Below, in pieces: positions 1 through 5,032 of a stretch of DNA of 7,582 nucleotides. The notes below the pieces were generated by a model, which had not been told where the DNA came from, ran no database searches, and worked only from the letters and a program-made list of their open reading frames with translations. The first letter of the stretch is position 1; every line of letters starts with the position of its first letter. The stretch comes from Pseudomonadota bacterium. Its GTDB lineage: Bacteria > Pseudomonadota > Gammaproteobacteria > Steroidobacterales > Steroidobacteraceae. Made by a program: the position numbers and the translations under genes. The stretch lies in NCBI GenBank assembly GCA_021850555.1, contig JAJZLX010000469.1, positions 4,822 to 12,403 of the forward strand. The letters are read 5' to 3'.

Positions 1-31
1 CCACGCACTTAGGGATCTGCCGGACTCAGGC

Positions 32-739
32 TCAACAGGCTCCTGTCGAGTCGATGTGTGCCAGCTTGCGTGCGCCCGGCAGTCGATAGAAGCGCCGCAA
101 CCGCGCCAGCACCTCCTGCCCGGCATCGATGCGCTCACTACGCAGATCCCGTTCCAGCCCGCGGCAGAATTTCTCCGCATAGCGGCTGGCCCGCCGGTAC
201 AAGGCCTCGCGACCGTCGGCGAGATCGGGATCGATGCGGGCCCGATCGAACAGCAGCCGCCGCAGCTCCGCCGGAAAGCGTCGCGGGGACTGTCGTTGAA
301 GCAGCAGGCAGCTGATCACGTACTTGTCCACTTCGGCCTGCATCTCGAGCTCGAGGAGCGACACGGGCCGGTCATGTTCGGCGTGCCAGGCGACACACAG
401 GAAGTGGCTCACTCCCTCGAGCGCGGCCCAGCAATCGGCCACGTTGCCGCCGTGCAGACGCTCCAGTGGATCTTCCCGGGCGAGCCTGTCGATCAGCGCC
501 GGATCGAGATACAAAGACACGTGCATCGCGGGCCGCTCAGCCTCCCCGCCCGCCTGCGGCTCGCAGGCCGGCTCGGCGATGATGAGGTCCTCCTCGCAGC
601 GGCGATGACGGACTTCGGGCGGCAGACTTCCCCGATCGGTGACCAGAAAGTCATATACGTCGTAGTCGACGCCGAGATCATATATGCCGCCGAGAAGGGT
701 CTGCAGGCGAGAGAGGATCACGGTGGCGGCGCCGGGCAT
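32..739 (-). CDS. Conserved-looking hypothetical protein, second gene of a two-gene unit
   Basis: I do not recognise this 235-residue protein. It looks soluble: there is no signal peptide and no convincing membrane segment. The N-terminal third is acidic and Tyr/Asp-rich (DLGVDYDVYDFLVTDRG, residues 21-37), followed by a low-complexity Glu/Ala/Pro linker (about 54-70). The central part, which has the look of a folded conserved core, contains HVSLYLDPALIDRLARE (73-89) and SHFLCVAWHAEHDRPVSLL (111-129) and then a helix ending in EVDKYV (136-141). The C-terminal half is rich in Arg, Glu and Leu and probably helical. The ATG follows directly on the TGA of the upstream gene (TGAATG, no spacer). 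No Shine-Dalgarno sequence lies in front of it, so translation probably depends on termination-reinitiation. The frame is intact and ends with TGA at 32-34. The two products therefore probably act together; the function is unknown. Confidence 0.8.
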   Translation of the reverse strand: MPGAATVILSRLQTLLGGIYDLGVDYDVYDFLVTDRGSLPPEVRHRRCEEDLIIAEPACEPQAGGEAERPAMHVSLYLDPALIDRLAREDPLERLHGGNVADCWAALEGVSHFLCVAWHAEHDRPVSLLELEMQAEVDKYVISCLLLQRQSPRRFPAELRRLLFDRARIDPDLADGREALYRRASRYAEKFCRGLERDLRSERIDAGQEVLARLRRFYRLPGARKLAHIDSTGAC

Positions 740-1405
740 TCAGTGAGGGCGCATTGCCGCCTCGGGACCCGCGCCGGCCGCCCCGCGCGCCACCGGCTCG
801 ATTCCGAGGCGCATGAGGAGCCGGAAGCTGCGGCGGCTGCCGGTCTTCAGCCACAGCTCATAGAGCCTGAGGATGTCGCGATCGGACTGGGTGTAGGCGC
901 TCTCGCTGAGCTCGTTGAGCGCATCGACTATCATCTGGAATTTCTCCGCCAGCTCGGCGAACACGAGCGCGAGCGCCCTCGCCCTGCGGGGGGCGCACAC
1001 ACCGCCCGAGAGCGCCTCGGCCAGTGTGCCGTAGGCGCGGCCGCCCATCGCGATGTGATAATCGATGTCGATGAGCTTGCGCGCGAAGCCCTGCGCGAAG
1101 AAGCCGGCTATGAAAAGTGACACATCGCCCAGGCGCTGCAGGCCGCGGTTGCGCTCCTCGCGAGTGCGCGCCTCCATCGCCTCCGACAGCAGGACTACGA
1201 GCGGCTTGAGGCGTGGCCCCTCGGGAGCGGAATCGAACAGCGCTTCCGAGCGCGCAAACAGCGTCAGCAGGTTCACGACGTAATGCTCGGTCTCACCCTC
1301 GACCGACAGGTGCTGGTTCACCAGCACCGAGTGCAACGCGTCTTTGAAGTATTCCTTTAGGTTGGCGACCGGCTGGACTCTGGCTTCAGGCATGTCTTCG
1401 AACAC
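740..1405 (-). CDS. Conserved-looking hypothetical protein, first gene of a two-gene unit
   Basis: This 221-residue protein is of unrecognised family. It appears soluble and mostly alpha-helical. The most distinctive block is LGDVSLFIAGFFAQGFARK (residues 92-110), followed by LIDIDYHIAMGGRAYGTLA (111-129). A second likely conserved block near the C-terminus is ILRLYELWLKTGSRRSFRLL (178-197), ending in a short Ala/Gly/Pro tail. The mildly hydrophobic stretch around 95-105 is too short and too interrupted for a membrane anchor. The longest form starts at a GTG (1403-1405). An in-frame ATG four codons later (1391-1393) is an equally good or better start, because GAGG lies 11 bases upstream of it and a possible promoter would leave a leader of about 20 bases. 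The gene is the first of a unit with the directly abutting gene at 32-739. Nothing in the sequence gives an enzymatic role. Confidence 0.82.
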   Translation of the reverse strand: MFEDMPEARVQPVANLKEYFKDALHSVLVNQHLSVEGETEHYVVNLLTLFARSEALFDSAPEGPRLKPLVVLLSEAMEARTREERNRGLQRLGDVSLFIAGFFAQGFARKLIDIDYHIAMGGRAYGTLAEALSGGVCAPRRARALALVFAELAEKFQMIVDALNELSESAYTQSDRDILRLYELWLKTGSRRSFRLLMRLGIEPVARGAAGAGPEAAMRPH

Positions 1406-1420
1406 CTCGTGTGCGCCCTT

Positions 1421-1450
1421 TCAATACACCGGGCGGCATCGCTTTGACAA
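1421..1450 (-). promoter_or_regulatory. Possible sigma-70 promoter for the leftward hypothetical pair
   Basis: Read on the minus strand, TTGTCA (1445-1450) resembles a -35 box (5 of 6). After an 18-base spacer, TATTGA (1421-1426) is a weak -10 box (3 of 6). Initiation near 1414 would give a leader of about 20 bases to the ATG at 1391-1393. The -35 element sits in the palindrome CTTTGACAAAG (1442-1452), which also reads TTGACA on the plus strand, so it could be an operator or a shared element instead. This is a match by eye only. Confidence 0.22.
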
Positions 1451-1531
1451 AGTTTAGCCCGCGAAGTTGTGAAGCCCGTCGAGACCGCGGCCGCCGCTCT
1501 CGGCCAGGGCACGGTCGACGCTGGCAGCACC

Positions 1532-1597
1532 GCGCGAGGAGTGCTGACATCCGCCGCGAAATCGCGACAGCCGCGCCCGCAACGGAACTCCTCGCGC
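1532..1597. repeat. Perfect 11-bp inverted repeat in the divergent region
   Basis: GCGCGAGGAGT (1532-1542) is exactly complementary to ACTCCTCGCGC (1587-1597), with 44 bases between the arms. A smaller hairpin lies inside (CGCGA/TCGCG, 1555-1559 and 1562-1566). A second one, CAGCAC/GTGCTG (1525-1530 and 1541-1546), would compete with the left arm. The element lies 130-200 bases upstream of the OpgC-like gene and could be a binding site or a leader structure. GC-rich DNA produces such matches easily, so a role is unproven. Confidence 0.4.
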
Positions 1598-1719
1598 CCG
1601 CGCGCGCCGAAACCTTTTGAGTGCGCCGCGAGCGGCTGCGCGGGCGCGGCGAGCGGGCTCAGAGGCGCTGGTTTTTCCCGCGCCGGCAAGCCGTTCGCCG
1701 GATGACGACACTTGTGCTG

Positions 1720-1725
1720 AAGGAG
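1720..1725 (+). promoter_or_regulatory. Ribosome binding site of the OpgC-like gene
   Basis: AAGGAG lies four bases upstream of the ATG at 1730. It is the clearest Shine-Dalgarno sequence among the gene starts visible in the window and fixes the start of the acyltransferase gene. Confidence 0.7.
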
Positions 1726-1729
1726 TGGG

Positions 1730-2863
1730 ATGCAGCGGCGCAACGAGCTCGATGCCCTGCGGGGAATCTTTCTGCTGCTGATGGCAGGCACGCACCTGCC
1801 CACCGTCGTCAATGACTTCACGAATGAGCCGCTCGGCTACGCTTCGGCGGCCGAAGGCTTCGTCTTTCTGTCGGCATTCCTCGTCGGCTCCATCTACACG
1901 CCGCTGCTGCTGCAGCGAGGCATGGTGTATGTGCGCGAGCGGCTGTGGAAGCGCGCCCGCAAGCTCTACGGCTATCACTTGCTGCTGCTGCTTTTTCTGT
2001 TCACCCTCGTTGCCGGCGCCGCCGTGATCAGCGGCGATCACGCGCTGCATGATTATCTGCTGGTGCTCTTCCGCAACCCGGCCTGGGCGCTCGCCGCGAG
2101 CCCGTTTCTCGTCTATCAGCCGCCGCTGCTCGACATCCTGCCGATGTACATCGTGTTTCTGCTGCTCACCCCCGCGCTGCTCAGGTTTGCAAGCCGGTGC
2201 GGTTGGACATCGTTGCTCATCGGGTCGGGACTGCTGTGGCTGTTCGCCCAGCTCGATGGGGGACGGCTGCTGTACGAGCTGGTATCGAAGGCGGGCCTGC
2301 CGCTCGAGCGCGCCGCGTTCGGGGCCTTCAACTGGTATGCGTGGCAGCTCGTGTGGGTCGCGGGCCTTTGGCTCGGATTCAACCAGCACCGCGGGGAAGG
2401 TGCGGACTGGAGCAAGCGGTGGCTGCGCCACCCGGCGGTCGCCGTCGCGGCAGTGTCGACATGCATCGGCTTTCTGCTCTGGCGGCACCATGTCGGCGGG
2501 CTGCTCGCGCAAGTCGGAGCAGCCTCGCCGCTCGTGGACAAGTGGAGGCTCGGACCGCTGCGAGTCGTCAATTGCATCGCGCTCGGCTGGGTCCTCAACC
2601 AGACGCTGCTGCCGGCGCTGCGCTGGCTGCGTGTCAAAGTGCTCGAGCTGCTCGGGCGCAACTCGCTGCAGGTGTTCTGCGCGCACATTCCCATCTGTGT
2701 GCTGGGCGATGCGCTGGTGGGATCCAACGCCGCCCCGCCGGACGCGCTCGCGCAGACGATGCTCCTTGCGCTCATGCTTGGCGTCATGCTGCTCGTCGCC
2801 TGGCGAGCCGAGATCGGCAATCGCCGCAGCGCCTCGCAAGCCGGTCGCTCCCGACTGGCGTAG
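1730..2863 (+). CDS. OpgC-domain integral membrane protein (putative acyl/succinyltransferase)
   Basis: This is a 377-residue multi-pass inner-membrane protein. About ten hydrophobic segments can be seen, roughly at 11-29, 41-60, 79-101, 113-128, 133-153, 160-174, 201-217, 236-252, 276-297, 309-328 and 340-358. The N-terminal block RNELDALRGIFLLLMAGTHL (4-23), with Arg, Asp, Arg-Gly and a His before the first loop, is characteristic of the OpgC family. So are EGFVFLSAFLVG (42-53), LLDILPMYIVFLL (133-145) and LLGRNSLQVFCAHI (307-320). In the family, OpgC adds succinyl groups to osmoregulated periplasmic glucans; related proteins may acylate other surface glycans. The start is supported by AAGGAG four bases upstream. 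No glucan synthesis genes (opgG, opgH) lie nearby, so the substrate is open. It is the only rightward gene here and is probably monocistronic, because it converges on the ligase gene. Confidence 0.88.
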   Translation: MQRRNELDALRGIFLLLMAGTHLPTVVNDFTNEPLGYASAAEGFVFLSAFLVGSIYTPLLLQRGMVYVRERLWKRARKLYGYHLLLLLFLFTLVAGAAVISGDHALHDYLLVLFRNPAWALAASPFLVYQPPLLDILPMYIVFLLLTPALLRFASRCGWTSLLIGSGLLWLFAQLDGGRLLYELVSKAGLPLERAAFGAFNWYAWQLVWVAGLWLGFNQHRGEGADWSKRWLRHPAVAVAAVSTCIGFLLWRHHVGGLLAQVGAASPLVDKWRLGPLRVVNCIALGWVLNQTLLPALRWLRVKVLELLGRNSLQVFCAHIPICVLGDALVGSNAAPPDALAQTMLLALMLGVMLLVAWRAEIGNRRSASQAGRSRLA

Positions 2864-2879
2864 CGTTGCGGCTCAACGT
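2863..2879. terminator. Short hairpin between convergent genes, possible bidirectional terminator
   Basis: In the 20-base gap between two convergent stop codons, CGTTG (2864-2868) pairs with CAACG (2874-2878) around a 5-base loop. A G-T pair (2863-2879) can extend the stem, and TCTT follows on the plus strand. The stem is short and there is no real T-run, so it is at best a weak terminator. Its place between converging genes is the main argument. Confidence 0.35.
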
Positions 2880-2883
2880 CTTG

Positions 2884-3906
2884 CTAGCGCCACTGTGCCC
2901 GATAGGAAAGCCCGAGCGACATCAGCCGCTCGAGCAGCTCCGGATAGGCGATTCCGGCGGCGCGTGCGGATTCGGCGAAATCCTCGCTCGCCTCGAGATT
3001 GGGGTTGGCGTTCGCCTCGAGCACGTATACCCGGCCGTCGGCGGTCACGCGGAAATCCATCCGGGCGTAGCCCGAGAGCCCCAGCACGTGATAGATGCGG
3101 CGTGAGAGCTTGTCGAGCTGGGCGAGCACGGCGGGCGAAAGCTCTTCGGCGGCGCGCGTGATGATGCCGTACTTCTCCCGGTACTCCTTGTCCCACTTCA
3201 CCTTGCGCGTGGCGATCCCGGCAAGCGAGGCCGGCATGGTGCCGAAGACCATCTCCCACACGGGCAGGCGGGTGAGACGCCCGTTGCCGATGACGCCGAC
3301 ATACAGCTCGCGGCCCTCGATGAACTCCTCGACCAGCGCGTCCGAGCCGATCTGCTCGTGCATGAAGGCGACGCGCTCCTTGAGGCGCGCGGCATCCTCG
3401 ACGACCGATGCCTGGGCGATGCCGAGGGATGCGTCCTCGGTGGCCGATTTGACGAACAGGGGGAAGTGGAGCTTGCGCGGGACATGCACGCGCGTGCCGC
3501 GGCGTATCACCGCGAAGCGCGGGGTTGAGATGCGATGATAGGCGAGCAGCTGCTTGCTGAGCGGCTTGTCGCGCGAGAGCATCAGACCCCGGGGATTGCA
3601 GCCCGTGTAGGGCTGGCGCAGCAGCTCGAGATAGGCGACCACGTGCTGGTCGTATGTGACGATGCCGTTGAACTCCTCGAGCAGGTTGAAGACGATGTCG
3701 GGCTTCCACTCCTTGATGGCCAGGCGCATTTCCGTGAGGCTGTCGAGCACGCCCAGGCAGCGCACGTCGTGCCCGCTCTGGCGCAAGGTCGCGGTGACGT
3801 CGTACTCGGTCCGCCACTCCGCGATCTCCTTGTCGGTGTGGCCCTCGAGGCTTTCCGGCGGCACGAGGCTCGCATGCACCACCACAAGGGTGCGCAATTT
3901 TTTCAT
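2884..3906 (-). CDS. ATP-grasp ligase, D-alanine-D-alanine ligase-like
   Basis: This 340-residue protein has the layout of the Ddl branch of ATP-grasp enzymes, which activate a carboxylate with ATP and join it to an amine. Visible landmarks are DIVFNLLEEFNG (70-81); PYTGCNPRGLMLSRDKPLSK (99-118, the Ddl 'PYTG...DK..K' block); FPLFVKSATEDASLGI (148-163, with K153 as likely ATP contact); LVEEFIEGRELYVGVIG (191-207); and RMDFR (282-286) with VLEANANPNL (295-304). In the last two blocks D284, E297 and N299 are the expected Mg ligands. It differs from true Ddl. The N-terminal GG-S-E-H motif is absent, and the conserved NT-PGMT end of the active site is replaced by NANPNLEAS, so another substrate is likely. 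The ATG overlaps the upstream peptidase stop (ATGA) and lacks a Shine-Dalgarno sequence, indicating translational coupling. The product to which it contributes is unknown. Confidence 0.87.
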   Translation of the reverse strand: MKKLRTLVVVHASLVPPESLEGHTDKEIAEWRTEYDVTATLRQSGHDVRCLGVLDSLTEMRLAIKEWKPDIVFNLLEEFNGIVTYDQHVVAYLELLRQPYTGCNPRGLMLSRDKPLSKQLLAYHRISTPRFAVIRRGTRVHVPRKLHFPLFVKSATEDASLGIAQASVVEDAARLKERVAFMHEQIGSDALVEEFIEGRELYVGVIGNGRLTRLPVWEMVFGTMPASLAGIATRKVKWDKEYREKYGIITRAAEELSPAVLAQLDKLSRRIYHVLGLSGYARMDFRVTADGRVYVLEANANPNLEASEDFAESARAAGIAYPELLERLMSLGLSYRAQWR

Positions 3907-4946
3907 AGCGGGAGGTGCGGCGTCTTACCCTGCGAGTACAGATCCGCCAGCCGCTCCAGCAGCCAACGGGAGTTGCGGACTGCGTCGCGACGGCCGCCGC
4001 GGACGTACAGGTTCAATGTATCGCTGCGGTCTATCAGCATACGCATGATCTGCTGCACACTATAGCGCGCCAGGCCAAGCTCGCGCGAGACCGAAGCGAT
4101 CAGGGCCTTCTGATGGGTGCGCAGCAACGTTGCGGCGCGCATCGCGTCGCGCCGGGGGCGTTGGGCGCTGAACAGCCATTGCAACAGCGCATCGGCCAGC
4201 CCGCGGCGGTACCGCCGGTAGCGCGCCAGCTTGCGCCGATAGTATTGCCCCAGGGTGCGCGTGTTGGATTCGAGCGGCTCGATCCGCGCGCGATTGCGCA
4301 CCGGGGGCGACTGGCCGCGCACCTCGGCCATCAGCTCATCGACCGCCTGCAGCTTGCGAAAGGCGGGCCAGTCGGCGTAGCTCTTGCGCCATCCCGAGCG
4401 CGGCGCGAGCCAGACGGCGAAAGTCTCGGCGAAATCCTCCGTCGGATGCGCCTGCGCGTACCACTCGCCCAGATGATGCACGTAGCGCCGGCTCCCGGGA
4501 CGCGCCTTGTAACGGGCCGGGTATTGAAGCGAGGCCGGACCAAACACCTCGCGCCAGCGCTTGCGCCGGCGCAGCCGATAGGCGTTGTCGAGCGCATGCC
4601 CGGCTTCGTGACGCAGGATGCGCATGAGCTCGCGGGAATTGCCGCCCTCGGCCTCGTGCATGATGTGCCGCTCGAGCCGCGTCAGCCGGGGATGGGCCAG
4701 ATAGAACGGAACGGCGATGCCCGGCACCCCATCGGGGGTGAACCATTCCTCCGACAGCCAGATGTGCGGGCGGAAGCGGATGCCGCGGCCTTCCAGCTCG
4801 CGGTACAGCCGCTGAACGCCGCGCCGGATGTTGGCTTCGCGCAGAGTCAGACCGAGGTCGCGGAAGCGCAGCTCGAGCAGCGCCTGGTCCGAGAGACGGG
4901 TCCAGGAGAGAGTGCGGCGGCGTGAACGGGTGTGCTCGGAGGCCAC
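3903..4946 (-). CDS. Putative zinc-binding metallopeptidase (Peptidase_Mx-like)
   Basis: This 347-residue protein carries a zincin motif HEAGH at 113-117 (H113 and H117 as zinc ligands, E114 as general base). About fifty residues later comes HPTEDFAETFAVWL (167-180), whose acidic residues (D171 or E174) are candidates for the third ligand. The block HIWLSEEWFTPDGVPGIAVP (61-80), followed by FYLAHPRLTRLE, matches what I know of the uncharacterised 'putative zinc-binding metallopeptidase' family. The C-terminal 150 residues are strongly basic and helical (Arg/Lys/Tyr-rich around 237-250). There is no signal peptide, so it is probably cytoplasmic. The start is GTG (4944-4946) without a good ribosome binding site. 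An in-frame stop (4983-4985) lies 12 codons upstream with no other start codon in between. The stop overlaps the ATP-grasp gene by four bases. Peptidase activity is inferred from the motif; the substrate is unknown. Confidence 0.82.
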   Translation of the reverse strand: MASEHTRSRRRTLSWTRLSDQALLELRFRDLGLTLREANIRRGVQRLYRELEGRGIRFRPHIWLSEEWFTPDGVPGIAVPFYLAHPRLTRLERHIMHEAEGGNSRELMRILRHEAGHALDNAYRLRRRKRWREVFGPASLQYPARYKARPGSRRYVHHLGEWYAQAHPTEDFAETFAVWLAPRSGWRKSYADWPAFRKLQAVDELMAEVRGQSPPVRNRARIEPLESNTRTLGQYYRRKLARYRRYRRGLADALLQWLFSAQRPRRDAMRAATLLRTHQKALIASVSRELGLARYSVQQIMRMLIDRSDTLNLYVRGGRRDAVRNSRWLLERLADLYSQGKTPHLPL

Positions 4947-4990
4947 GGGGTACGGCTTGAGGCGGGAGCAGGGGCGAGCAGCTTATCGCA

Positions 4991-5012
4991 GCTGCGGACA
5001 ACCGTCCGCTGC
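4991..5012 (-). other. Hairpin in the gap between the fusion gene and the peptidase gene
   Basis: GCGGAC (4994-4999) pairs with GTCCGC (5004-5009) around AACC. Beyond one T-T mismatch, GC (4991-4992) and GC (5011-5012) extend the stem to nine positions. It begins about 20 bases past the stop of the phosphatase/ADP-ribosylhydrolase gene. On the transcribed strand it is followed by TGCGATAAGC, not by a U-tract, so it is not a standard intrinsic terminator. It could be a processing site, an attenuator or a 3' end stabiliser that separates two transcription units in the 86-base gap. Confidence 0.4.
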
Positions 5013-5032
5013 CGAGGCGTGCGCAGGTGGGG

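Larger units (their letters stand above)
1406..1729. other. Divergent intergenic region, 324 bases
   Basis: This gap separates the start of the leftward hypothetical pair from the rightward OpgC-like gene, so promoters for both directions should lie here. I see no convincing gene: open frames across it lack ribosome binding sites and protein-like composition. Its contents are a short AT-richer patch at about 1420-1457 with a possible leftward promoter, a perfect 11-bp inverted repeat (1532-1542 and 1587-1597), smaller nested hairpins (1525-1546, 1555-1566, 1625-1636, 1683-1701), and the ribosome binding site at 1720-1725. The rest is very GC-rich. Confidence 0.6.

Noticed and set aside
1..31. 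Sequence downstream of the leftmost gene as part of a tRNA or another gene
   Set aside because: Only 31 bases are available and no start, ribosome binding site or tRNA-like arm pairing can be recognised.
35..46. ACAGG/CCTGT hairpin at the end of the leftmost gene as terminator
   Set aside because: A 5-bp stem with a 2-base loop inside the last codons and no following T-run; not enough for a terminator call.
56..1120. Long plus-strand open frame opposite the hypothetical pair
   Set aside because: It crosses both leftward genes antisense, has a composition typical of GC-rich shadow frames (His/Arg/Gly/Ala-rich) and no ribosome binding site. The leftward genes are tightly coupled and more protein-like.
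1444..1473. Plus-strand TTGACA as a promoter for the OpgC-like gene
   Set aside because: The -35 box is perfect, but no acceptable -10 box lies 16-18 bases downstream (best match 3 of 6), and the leader would be about 250 bases long.
1454..2839. 461-codon minus-strand open frame opposite the OpgC-like gene
   Set aside because: It is rich in Gln, Arg, Glu and His with no recognisable domain, and lies antisense to a clear membrane protein with a good ribosome binding site.
3915..4925. 336-codon plus-strand open frame opposite the metallopeptidase
   Set aside because: It is antisense to a gene with HEAGH and family motifs; no motif or ribosome binding site supports it.
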